A stretch of 9,276 bases of DNA from an uncultured bacterium (GCA_900314225.1 OMUM01000152.1:1-9276), one strand, 5' to 3'; positions 1 through 6,417 are shown, counted from the first letter of the stretch. Program-made: numbers and translations. Notes: a model not told the origin generated them from the letters alone.

Positions 1-55
1 CATATTATTTGTAAATTCCTTTTTTTATTGTGTCTACTCTAAGGGGTGCATTTCA
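1..55 (+). mobile_element. Right end of an IS3-family (IS150-like) insertion sequence, partial
   Basis: Read on the - strand, bases 55-31 begin TGAAATGCACCCC and continue to GTAGACA. This resembles the terminal inverted repeats of IS150-group IS3 elements, which start TGxACTGCACCC and carry a GxxAGACA-like block. The + strand therefore ends in CA at about 55, as an IS3 right end should. Upstream, one frame reads Tyr-Tyr-Leu-stop (3-14) and could be the transposase C-terminus, but that is too short to assign. The partner end lies left of the window, so element length and target duplication cannot be seen. The call rests on resemblance of the end sequence only. Confidence 0.45.
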
Positions 56-112
56 CAAGTAAAGTTATCCTTTTTTAGTTGCTATTGTAAACACCTTAAT
101 GATAAAAAAGAG

Positions 113-162
113 ATCATAATTTTTTAATATAATCCAATTTTTTGATTATTAAAAATTATGAT
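113..162. repeat. Long imperfect palindrome upstream of the TetR gene
   Basis: ATCATAATTTTTTAATA (113-129) is the reverse complement of TATTAAAAATTATGAT (147-162) except for one extra T, with a 17-nt loop. It lies in the 145-bp gap between the IS-like end and the regulator gene. No run of T follows the right arm, so it is a poor terminator. It could be an operator for autoregulation by the TetR protein or a relic of an insertion. The arms are longer than usual TetR operators. Confidence 0.5.
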
Positions 163-176
163 ATTTTATTGATATA

Positions 177-190
177 TATAATGATATAAT
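177..190 (+). promoter_or_regulatory. Possible -10 boxes for the TetR gene
   Basis: Two overlapping-type TATAAT matches occur at 177-182 and 185-190, just downstream of the 113-162 palindrome and 11 to 39 bp before the candidate starts of the regulator. Neither has a good -35 at 16-18 bp spacing. In sequence this AT-rich a TATAAT is expected by chance, so the assignment is weak. Confidence 0.3.
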
Positions 191-215
191 AATTAATGAA
201 ATGGAGATGTTTATT

Positions 216-785
216 TTGAAAGAAAAGATAATTAAAGAAACTTTAAACTTATTAAATACAAAAACATTTGATAAAATTACTATTAAAGATATTACAGACA
301 ATCTAAACATATCTAGACAAGCATTTTATTATCATTTTAATGATTTATACGAAGTAGTTGAAACAATATGCACAAATTCATATAAAATGGTTACTAATAC
401 TTATACAGATTTAGAAGATTGGAAGTTTGTTTATTTATATATTCTTAGATTGATATATACTCATAAAGATGTTGTATCAAATATATATAAGACAATTGAA
501 AGAGAGTATGTTGATAACATTTTATATAATTCATTATTTCCTTATGTAGAAAATGTTATTATTAAGCAATCAAAAAATTTAAATGTAGAAAAGAAAGATA
601 TTGATTTTATTTCTAAATACTTTACATTATCGTTTATTGCAATAACATCAGATTGGATAAAAAATGGTATGAAAGAAAAACCTGAAATATTAGTTAGAAA
701 TGTATACTTAATAATTAATAATGATTTTAAAAAAGCATTAAATAATTTTGAAAAGAATAATAAAAAAGTTGACATATTGATATAA
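216..785 (+). CDS. TetR/AcrR-family transcriptional regulator (DhaS-like)
   Basis: This is a cytoplasmic DNA-binding repressor of about 189 residues. The N-terminal helix-turn-helix is clear at residues ~20-45 (FDKITIKDITDNLNISRQAF then YYHF), the hallmark of TetR proteins. The C-terminal half carries an IKNGMKE segment late in the protein, as in DhaS-type TetR C-terminal domains (PF14278-like), which bind ligand and dimerise. I chose the TTG at 216 because GGAG at 203-206 gives it a 9-nt-spaced ribosome binding site and yields MKEKIIKE, the usual family N-terminus. An ATG at 201 in the same frame adds five residues but has no ribosome binding site. It lies upstream of, and parallel to, the hemolysin III and acyl-CoA synthetase genes and may control them, as TetR regulators often control adjacent membrane or lipid genes. 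The ligand is unknown. Confidence 0.85.
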   Translation: MKEKIIKETLNLLNTKTFDKITIKDITDNLNISRQAFYYHFNDLYEVVETICTNSYKMVTNTYTDLEDWKFVYLYILRLIYTHKDVVSNIYKTIEREYVDNILYNSLFPYVENVIIKQSKNLNVEKKDIDFISKYFTLSFIAITSDWIKNGMKEKPEILVRNVYLIINNDFKKALNNFEKNNKKVDILI

Positions 786-804
786 ATGTAAAGATAATTT
801 TGAT

Positions 805-839
805 ATAGTAAGTCTACTATCTATTGTCTTTTTTTTTTT
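805..839 (+). terminator. Weak candidate terminator after the TetR gene
   Basis: A short hairpin, ATAGTA (805-810) with TACTAT (815-820) around an AGTC loop, is followed after 8 nt by eleven T (829-839). The stem is weak and separated from the T-tract, so termination would be partial. If real, it separates the regulator from the downstream pair of genes. Confidence 0.35.
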
Positions 840-870
840 ATGTAATTTAAAATTATTATTGGTGGTAGTA

Positions 871-1617
871 ATGAATTTAGATGAATACTTAATGAAAGAA
901 TTAAATATTTCAAAAAAAGAAGCGTATCAAATATCTTATGCAGTAAATAAATATACAAAAGAAAAAAAGAAGATAAAACTTAATATCAAATTACCAAATT
1001 ATACTGTAGGTGAAGAAATTTTTAATTCTATTTCTCATGGAATAGGAGCAATATTTTCAATTGTGGCTTTAATTTTGATGGTTGTAAAAGCACATGGTAT
1101 ATTGCCTGAAACTACAGTAACTCTTTTTGGATGTGCAATGATTATTTTATATGTTATGTCTTGTATATATCATGCACTTCCACCATCACTTGAAGGGAAG
1201 AAAGTATTAAGAGTTATAGATCATTGTAATGTATTTTTATTAGTATATGGAACTTATATACCGATGTCATTAGTTGGTGTTGGTGGTAAGAGTGGATTAG
1301 CATTATTTATTGCAATAACAATTATTACTATAATTGGTGTATTATTAACTGCAATAAAGATTGATAAAACTCAAGTTTTACAGGTGATATGTCATTTGCT
1401 TAGTGGATGGGGTGCATTATTCTTTATATCACAACTGAAAAATTCACTTGGAATAAATGGGTTAATACTTCTTATTATAGGTGGAGTTATGTATAGTATT
1501 GGTTCTTTATTGTATGCAATTGGAAGAAAAAGAAAATATATGCATAGTATATTTCATGTGTTTTGCCTATTAGGCACATTATTTCACTTTTTATGTGTTT
1601 ATTTATTTTTATTATAA
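871..1617 (+). CDS. Hemolysin III family (PAQR/YqfA-like) membrane protein
   Basis: This is a polytopic membrane protein of 248 residues in the HlyIII/PAQR superfamily, related to eukaryotic adiponectin/progestin receptors. A hydrophilic N-terminus (1-47) precedes the first membrane segment. The family signature is present: the NSISHG region with His56, the S-x-x-Y-H motif at 97-101, Asp117 in an R-x-I-D-H context, and C-terminal His225, His229 and His239, which in PAQR proteins coordinate a metal. Seven hydrophobic segments fit the family topology. I start at ATG 871, 4 nt after GGTGGT; an in-frame TTG at 859 is possible but less likely. The stop is 29 bp before the acyl-CoA synthetase, suggesting one transcript. 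Despite the name, most bacterial members are not shown to be toxins. A role in membrane lipid or fluidity homeostasis, or a hydrolase activity, is inferred from the superfamily. Confidence 0.88.
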   Translation: MNLDEYLMKELNISKKEAYQISYAVNKYTKEKKKIKLNIKLPNYTVGEEIFNSISHGIGAIFSIVALILMVVKAHGILPETTVTLFGCAMIILYVMSCIYHALPPSLEGKKVLRVIDHCNVFLLVYGTYIPMSLVGVGGKSGLALFIAITIITIIGVLLTAIKIDKTQVLQVICHLLSGWGALFFISQLKNSLGINGLILLIIGGVMYSIGSLLYAIGRKRKYMHSIFHVFCLLGTLFHFLCVYLFLL

Positions 1618-1634
1618 TGTCATATGATTTATAA

Positions 1635-1641
1635 AAGGAGG
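1635..1641 (+). promoter_or_regulatory. Strong ribosome binding site of the acyl-CoA synthetase
   Basis: AAGGAGG lies 5 nt before the ATG at 1647, a near-perfect Shine-Dalgarno match that fixes the start. It sits in the 29-bp gap after the hemolysin III-like gene, where no promoter or terminator is evident, which supports co-transcription. Confidence 0.8.
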
Positions 1642-1646
1642 ACAAT

Positions 1647-3371
1647 ATGGAAATTATCGACAAAATTAAAAGGCTTAAGAAACCTAATGCTCCATGGAAA
1701 AAGTATTATCCAGGTGGAAGAGACAGCATTAAAATTCCAGAAGAATCACTTTATGATTACTTTGAGAAAAAAGCAAATGAGAATTTAGACGCTCCAGCAT
1801 ATGAGTATTATGGAACAACTAGAACTTATAGAGAATTTTTAAAAGAAATTGATAGAGTAGCTAAAGCATATAAAGCAGCAGGAATTAGAAGAGGAGATGT
1901 AGTTACTATTCTAATGCCTAATACACCAGAATCTATCGCTTCATTTTTTGCTTTAAATAAAATTGGAGCAATCTCTAATATGGTTCATCCATTATCAGGT
2001 GAGCAAGAAATAAAATACTATATCAATTCAACAAATAGTGTTGTTCTATTATCAATTGATATGTGTTATGACAAAATTAAAAATATTTTAGGTGATACAG
2101 ATATTTATAAAGTAATATTAGTATCAGTTAAAGAATCAATGCCTTTCTATCTAAGATGGGGTTATCAATTAACTAAAGGTAGAAAAATTAATAAACCAAA
2201 AAATAATATCGAATATGTTTACTGGGAAGACTTTGTTAAAAATAGTAACAACTACAGTGGAAAATATGCAGTACATACAAAAGCAGAAGATATCGCAGTA
2301 ATTCTACATAGTGGTGGAACTACTGGTAAACCAAAAGGAATTGCTATTAAAAATCAAAGCTTTACTTGTGTAATTGAACAAGCAAGAATTGTTATGCCAG
2401 ATATTGGAGTAGGAGATGCAACTCTTTCTATTCTTCCAATATTCCATGGATTCGGATTACAAATTTGTATATATAAACCATTATGCTTTGGTGAAAAAGC
2501 AATTATTAGACCAACATTTGATGCTAAAACATTTGATAAATTATTAAAACAAACTAAACCAACAACTATTCTTGGTGTACCAACATTATTTGAAGCATTA
2601 ACTAATTCTAAAGATAAGAAATTAGATTTATCTTATCTAAAATGGTTAATAGTAGGTGGAGATAGTTTAAAACCAGTTCTTGAAGAAAAAATAAATAAAT
2701 TTTTAAAAGATCATGGAGCAAAAATAGTTGTAACTGAAGGATATGGTATGAGTGAATGCTTAGGACCATGTATGTTTAGTTATGGAGATAATAATAAACA
2801 AGGTTGTATGGGGATTCCACTTTCTGGAAACTATGTTAAAATTGTAACTCCTGGAACACATGATGAAGTACCAGCTGGAGAAGATGGAGAAGTATGTATA
2901 ACAGGACCTACAGTAATGGCAGGTTATATCGATAACGATGAAGATAACAATACAATACTTCAAAAACATCCTGATGGATACATATGGCTTCATAGTGGAG
3001 ACATCGGATATATGGATAAAGATGGAGTATTCTTCTATCGTCAAAGATTAAAAAGAATGATTATCTCAAGTGGATATAATGTTTATCCATCACAAATAGA
3101 AGAAGTAATTGAAACACATCCAGCAGTTTTAAACTGTAGTGTTATAGGTATACCACATCCATACAAAATGCAAGTTGCTAAAGCATTTATTGTTCTCAAA
3201 GAAGGTTATAGTGCTTCACCAATGTTAAAGAATGAAATTAAAGAATTATGTAAGAAAAACTTAGCAGTATATTCTGTTCCAAAAGAATTTGAATTTAGAA
3301 AAAGTTTACCAAAAACTCTTTTAGGAAAAATCGATGTTAATAAACTAAATGATGGTGAAGAAGAAGAGTAA
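1647..3371 (+). CDS. AMP-forming acyl-CoA synthetase (fatty acid-CoA ligase-like)
   Basis: This is a soluble ANL-superfamily enzyme of 574 residues that should activate a carboxylic acid with ATP and then transfer it to CoA. The A3 phosphate-binding loop is at about 222-232 (SGGTTGKPKG). YGMSE (366-370) contacts adenylate, Asp452 in SGD binds the ribose, the hinge lies in the RMIISSGYNVYP segment, and Lys561 in LLGKID is the catalytic A10 lysine. All key residues are intact and the length is typical of full-size acyl-CoA synthetases. The substrate cannot be read from sequence; a medium- or long-chain fatty acid is the likeliest guess, and no PCP or reductase domain is fused. The protein ends in four glutamates. 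No terminator follows; instead a truncated nuclease frame starts within 3 bp of the stop, so the native 3' flank has probably been lost. Confidence 0.9.
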   Translation: MEIIDKIKRLKKPNAPWKKYYPGGRDSIKIPEESLYDYFEKKANENLDAPAYEYYGTTRTYREFLKEIDRVAKAYKAAGIRRGDVVTILMPNTPESIASFFALNKIGAISNMVHPLSGEQEIKYYINSTNSVVLLSIDMCYDKIKNILGDTDIYKVILVSVKESMPFYLRWGYQLTKGRKINKPKNNIEYVYWEDFVKNSNNYSGKYAVHTKAEDIAVILHSGGTTGKPKGIAIKNQSFTCVIEQARIVMPDIGVGDATLSILPIFHGFGLQICIYKPLCFGEKAIIRPTFDAKTFDKLLKQTKPTTILGVPTLFEALTNSKDKKLDLSYLKWLIVGGDSLKPVLEEKINKFLKDHGAKIVVTEGYGMSECLGPCMFSYGDNNKQGCMGIPLSGNYVKIVTPGTHDEVPAGEDGEVCITGPTVMAGYIDNDEDNNTILQKHPDGYIWLHSGDIGYMDKDGVFFYRQRLKRMIISSGYNVYPSQIEEVIETHPAVLNCSVIGIPHPYKMQVAKAFIVLKEGYSASPMLKNEIKELCKKNLAVYSVPKEFEFRKSLPKTLLGKIDVNKLNDGEEEE

Positions 3372-3373
3372 TA

Positions 3374-3667
3374 TGGGATTTTAAAGTTTCGAAAAATAGT
3401 TTAAAATCAGTTCAAACATTACAGCTTTATATGTATTATTTGATGGGATGTAGGTCAATCCAATTAAATGCAGAATATGACTTTAAGAATAAGATTAAGA
3501 AAATAGGTTTCTTTAATCCTAGATTATCTAAAGTTTATATTATGCCTGTATCATCAATTGATGATGCAACAAAACTTGAAGTAGAAAAAGATGTTATTGG
3601 ATATAATGAAAATGAAATAGATCCTCATTTAATAAGGTTATTGGATAAAATAAAAGATAAAAAGTAA
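3374..3667 (+). pseudogene. C-terminal remnant of a PD-(D/E)XK (RecB/Cas4-like) nuclease
   Basis: An open frame of 97 codons begins immediately after the synthetase stop, with no start codon or ribosome binding site at its head. It opens with WDFKVSK (Trp at 3374), an Asp-x-Lys core strand, followed by Q-L-Y-M-Y (3422-3436), matching the QxxxY motif of the RecB/AddB/Cas4 nuclease group. After that come IKKIGFFNPRLSKVY and a charged tail. In intact nucleases the first catalytic acid and ~100 or more residues precede this point, and they are absent. An ATG at 3431 would give a 78-aa product lacking the active site, so it is unlikely to be a working gene. The best reading is a gene whose 5' part was removed by deletion or by insertion of neighbouring DNA. 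The family assignment comes from motif spacing, not from a database match. Confidence 0.6.
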
Positions 3668-3707
3668 ATGTTATGGTATTGCAAAAATAACATTAATAAT
3701 CTATAAT
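3667..3707 (+). promoter_or_regulatory. Promoter inside a palindromic operator candidate
   Basis: TTGCAA (3679-3684) and a perfect TATAAT (3702-3707) are separated by 17 bp, which predicts a transcript start near 3714. The -35 box is enclosed by an 8-bp palindrome, AATGTTAT (3667-3674) and ATAACATT (3687-3694). This is the arrangement expected for a dimeric repressor site that blocks RNA polymerase. The promoter drives the structured leader and the 91-aa gene, possibly also the recombinase. The regulator is unknown. Confidence 0.6.
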
Positions 3708-3713
3708 GAAATC

Positions 3714-3801
3714 GCAAGAAGAACTTTGGGTCGTAAGCTGTTTATAACACGCTCCATTGGGAAATCTGTTCGAACTTTTATAGTTTGAACTTAACATATA
3801 G
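3714..3801 (+). ncRNA. Structured 5' leader RNA, unidentified class
   Basis: The RNA from the 3679-3707 promoter should fold before its terminator. TGTT/AACA around a TAT loop extends through a bulge to GC/GC, and can be closed by TGGG/TCCA. A second hairpin pairs GTTCGAAC with GTTTGAAC. I could not match it to a riboswitch or T-box that I know. No ATG-started leader ORF overlaps the terminator, so control by a ligand, protein or small RNA is more plausible than translational attenuation. Confidence 0.4.
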
Positions 3802-3835
3802 AATATCAATTTCTAAAAGAAGTTGATATTTTTTT
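3802..3835 (+). terminator. Attenuator-like intrinsic terminator before the 91-aa gene
   Basis: A 13-bp stem pairs AATATCAATTTCT (3802-3814) with AGAAGTTGATATT (3818-3830), with one T-G wobble and an AAA loop. Seven T run from 3829 to 3835. It lies about 90 nt after the predicted transcript start and only 7 nt before the AGAAAGGA ribosome binding site of the next gene. Readthrough is therefore needed for expression, which is the layout of an attenuator. Confidence 0.75.
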
Positions 3836-3860
3836 GTGTTTAAGAAAGGACAGATTTATA

Positions 3861-4136
3861 ATGATTAATATTATTAGTAAAGAAATACTTATTGAGAAAG
3901 ATTTAAAAAAGAAAATCGAATTTATATGTGATTTTTGTAATACTACTCCTATTTTTATAAATGGTAGTATCAAAAAGATTGAACATACTAATTTATCTTA
4001 TATTGAACCTCATAGAATAATTATCAATGGAATAAATTTTCTAGCATTTAATTATTCAAAATCTCTTTATGTAGGAAATTTACAAAATAATATTGAATTT
4101 AATGAACTTGAAGATTTTATAAAATCATTTAATTAA
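3861..4136 (+). CDS. Hypothetical protein, 91 residues
   Basis: A small, probably cytoplasmic protein that I do not recognise. The start is ATG 3861, preceded by AGAAAGGA at 3843-3850; an upstream TTG at 3834 lies inside the terminator T-tract and is rejected. Visible features are a charged N-terminal helix-like stretch, a single C-x-x-C (Cys23, Cys26), a central segment with repeated Ile-Asn-Gly, and an acidic C-terminal end. There is no signal peptide or membrane segment. It sits between two leader/terminator units, downstream of a regulated promoter and upstream of the recombinase. A role in controlling the mobile element is plausible from position only. A 12-bp sequence from the upstream terminator recurs inverted just after the stop. 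Confidence 0.7.
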   Translation: MINIISKEILIEKDLKKKIEFICDFCNTTPIFINGSIKKIEHTNLSYIEPHRIIINGINFLAFNYSKSLYVGNLQNNIEFNELEDFIKSFN

Positions 4137-4155
4137 TTTATCATTTTTATCAAAT

Positions 4156-4167
4156 ATATCAACTTCT
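4156..4167. repeat. Third copy of the attenuator stem sequence, inverted
   Basis: ATATCAACTTCT is the exact reverse complement of AGAAGTTGATAT (3818-3829), the right arm of the terminator before the 91-aa gene, and a one-mismatch direct copy of its left arm. The 91-aa gene is thus bracketed by a 12-bp inverted repeat. It might pair with the leader in the transcript and compete with the terminator, or be a recombination relic. Confidence 0.5.
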
Positions 4168-4193
4168 CTTTATATTGTTAAAAGGCATATCTA

Positions 4194-4221
4194 TTGACTT
4201 TTATGTATTTTGTGATAGTAG
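4194..4221 (+). promoter_or_regulatory. Possible promoter of the recombinase leader
   Basis: TTGACT (4194-4199) is a good -35 match. At 16-bp spacing the -10 would be TAGTAG (4216-4221), which matches poorly. If used, transcription would start near 4228 and give a leader of about 180 nt. The -10 may have decayed along with the recombinase, or transcription may come from the upstream promoter. Confidence 0.35.
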
Positions 4222-4276
4222 ATAGAACCAATAAATGACAAGCAGTATCCGTCTTTTATTAGAAAGTAGGTACACT

Positions 4277-4351
4277 ATGGTCAAAATCATAAAATACTTT
4301 AAGAATTTATATATGTTAAATAATCGATTTATGAGGAGTCAAAGGTATTAG
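4277..4351 (+). CDS. Putative leader peptide (24 residues) of the recombinase attenuator
   Basis: An ATG at 4277 has AAAGTAGG (4263-4270) as a possible ribosome binding site six bases upstream. The frame runs 24 codons, starting MVKIIKYFKN and rich in Lys, Tyr, Asn and Arg. It ends with TAG (4349-4351), the last three bases of the left arm of the terminator stem. A ribosome reaching this stop would cover the left arm and block terminator formation, coupling leader translation to expression of the downstream gene. The same frame extends to an ATG at 4235, giving 38 codons, but without a ribosome binding site. Translation is inferred from layout only. Confidence 0.45.
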   Translation: MVKIIKYFKNLYMLNNRFMRSQRY

Positions 4352-4382
4352 TTTTTAAGCTAGTATTTTTGACTCTTTTTTT
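4336..4382 (+). terminator. Attenuator-like intrinsic terminator before the recombinase
   Basis: GAGTCAAAGGTATTAG (4336-4351) pairs with CTAGTATTTTTGACTC (4360-4375) with wobbles only, around an 8-nt loop. Seven T follow (4376-4382). It ends 8 nt before the GAAAGGG ribosome binding site (4390-4396) of the recombinase. The left arm overlaps the last codons and stop of the leader ORF. Confidence 0.8.
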
Positions 4383-4405
4383 GTATTTTGAAAGGGATTG
4401 ATATT

Positions 4406-6417
4406 ATGGAAATAGAAAAAATAAATTGTGGAATCTATATGAGAGTTCTAGAGAAGATCAGGCACGAGAAGGATTTAGTTTAGGAGAACAAAAAGAGCGA
4501 TTAGAGGCTTATTGTAAATTTAATGGTTATCATATAGTTAAATATTATGAAGATACAGGAACTAGTGCTAAAACTGGCAATCACAGTCTAGAATACGAGC
4601 AAATGCTAGAAGATGGGAAAAAAGGTATTATAAATATGATTGTTGCCTTAAAATTAGATAGAATTACAAGAAGTATTAAAGACTGGGAAACACTTATGGA
4701 CTACTCTGATACTTATAATGTTGCTCTTGCTTTTGTAAATGATAAAATTGATACAACTAATGATAATGGTAAAATGGTATCAAGAATAATGATGAGTGTT
4801 AGTCAAAATGAAATTGAAAGAACAAGTGAAAGAACTAAAGTAGGCTTATCTGGAGCTATTAAATCAGGTCATATTCCCCATCAAGCACCATTTGGTTATA
4901 AACATTTAGAAAAAAAACTTGTACCAGATGAAACAACAAAAGATGATGTTATTAGAATATTTAATTTATACCATCAAGGAAATTCATACCAGACTATTGC
5001 TAATATTTATAACAAAGAAAAGATATTTGGTAAAACTAATTGGTATGATTCAACTATATTAAAAATAATTGAAAATGAAATATATAAAGGAGATTTTGTT
5101 CATGGTAAAAGAACTAAGAATCCAACTTATTATGAAAATGTTGTTGAGCCTTTAATATCAAAAGAATTATGGGAAGAATGTCAAGTGCAACAAAAAAAGA
5201 ATTCTAGAAGTTATAAAAGAACTCTTATTTATCTTTATTTACAAAAACTAACTTGTCATAAATGTAATAGGATTTTAGGAGGCAAAGCAACAACAAAGAA
5301 AAATGGAAATGTTTATTATTACTATTATTGTAATGATTGTAAAATTAATTTAAAAGAAAATGTTGTATCAGATTATTTTGATAATTTTATAGAAGAAATA
5401 TGTGAGTATGATTCAGTAGTAAATGGCTTCTTCCTACCAATGCTTAAAAATAAAATAAATAACCCAAAAGATACTTTAGAAAAAGAGTTAAAAGAACAAA
5501 ACATAAAACTTTAAAGAATTAGAAAAGCATATATAAATGGTGCATTTAATCTTTATGAATATAACAAAGAAAAAGAAATTGTTGAAGTTAATATTGAAAA
5601 ATTAAATCATAAAATTAAAGATTGTGATATTACTGAAGAATTAAATCATAAAATTAAAGATTGTGATATTACTGAAGAATTAACTTTCACACCAGAAGAT
5701 ATTTTAATCAAACGAGATATTGATTATATAAATAAAATACTTTACCCAAAAGAATTTGAAGAACATACTTATATGTGGAAAGATTATACACGAGAAGAAA
5801 AATCAGAACTTATTATGAGATATGTTGATAAGATAACTTTAAAACTTGATTATAGAGGAAATCCACAAGTTGATGAAGTATTATTTAGAGAAAGTATTTG
5901 TAAACCTTGTAATGAACTTTATAATAGTGGTTATATAGATAAAACTGATTATGCAATTATTGGAAATATTGGTGGAATTAAATTAAGATTTAGTGAGTAT
6001 CTTCCACTTGAAAAAGTTTACGAGCATATATTTAGATTAAGAGAATTTTATAATGTTGGTTATTATGAAGGAATTTATAACTATGAAGATAAAGTTATGT
6101 TCTTTAACTTCTATGATAATAGAAGAATTGTAAGAATATTTCCATTAGAAGAATATAAGAAAATGGATAAGATAGAAAAAATAAAAATGGGAGTTATCTT
6201 TGTTAAAAATGATGATAAAACTTGTCTTGATAATAAAGAAGAAATTTTTGAATATATTCCGCCAGTAGTAAACGAAACAATATATGAGTCAGATGAAGCA
6301 ACAAAAAATAAAATAAATTTAAGTAGAACTGATTTAGGAGAATATGTACGAATTTATCACCCAGAAAAATATGATAAATATAAAGAATTTGAAAAAATGT
6401 GTAATGACATGAAATAA
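4406..6417 (+). pseudogene. Large serine recombinase, broken by a frameshift and a stop codon
   Basis: This would be a site-specific integrase/excisionase of ~670 residues that cuts DNA through a 5'-phosphoserine. ATG 4406 follows GAAAGGG (4390-4396) and encodes MEIEKINCGIYMRV. The expected Ser comes next, but one T seems to be missing: GTT (4445-4447) and TCT (4447-4449) share a base, so the rest lies in the -1 frame. Downstream are REDQ-EGFSLGEQ, D-x-G-x-S, LDRITR, the recombinase domain (PFGYK to about nt 5120), a zinc ribbon with CxxC pairs at 5254-5265 and 5329-5340, and a coiled coil. In-frame TAA at 5512-5514 interrupts the coiled coil; the same frame then continues without a break to 6417, through an ATG at 5773 that could be miscalled as a separate 214-aa gene. 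The C-terminal ~200 residues have no domain I can name. Unless these are sequence errors, no active enzyme is made. Confidence 0.82.
5602..5679 (+). repeat. Perfect 39-bp tandem duplication inside the recombinase
   Basis: The 39 bp at 5602-5640 are repeated exactly at 5641-5679. Both copies are in frame and encode the 13 residues LNHKIKDCDITEE twice. The position is the coiled-coil region between zinc ribbon and C-terminal domain, 90 bp after the nonsense codon. Identity without a single difference indicates a recent event such as replication slippage. Confidence 0.95.

Noticed and set aside
542..775. Open frame of 77 codons on the - strand inside the TetR gene
   Set aside because: It is the antisense shadow of a well-supported TetR protein, with Phe/Ile-rich low-complexity translation and no ribosome binding site.
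871..1617. True hemolysin toxin
   Set aside because: The family name is historical; the sequence shows a PAQR-type membrane protein and no secretion or toxin features.
2760..3044. Open frame of 94 codons on the - strand inside the acyl-CoA synthetase
   Set aside because: Antisense to conserved synthetase motifs; no domain, start signal or context.
3377..3408. GATTTTAAA/TTTAAAATC hairpin as synthetase terminator
   Set aside because: All A/T except the end pair, no T-tract, and inside the nuclease-remnant coding frame; probably chance in AT-rich DNA.
3765..3795. tRNA T-arm-like GTTCGAA in the leader
   Set aside because: Flanking bases do not form a T stem, and no acceptor, anticodon or D arm is found; it is better explained as half of a GTTCGAAC/GTTTGAAC hairpin.
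3834..3860. TTG start extending the 91-aa protein by nine codons
   Set aside because: The TTG is in the terminator T-tract and upstream of the AGAAAGGA ribosome binding site that serves ATG 3861.
4426..4450. TTG start for the recombinase giving MWNLYESS
   Set aside because: It has no ribosome binding site and replaces the conserved GIYMRV strand with unrelated residues; that strand is present in the other frame from ATG 4406.
4439..4455. Programmed -1 frameshift producing the intact recombinase
   Set aside because: AGA-GTT-CTA-GAG has no slippery heptamer and no evident stimulator hairpin, and a second lesion lies downstream, so mutation or sequence error is simpler.
5512..5514. TAA recoded as an amino acid
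   Set aside because: Several other genes in the window end normally in TAA, and nothing suggests a recoding element.
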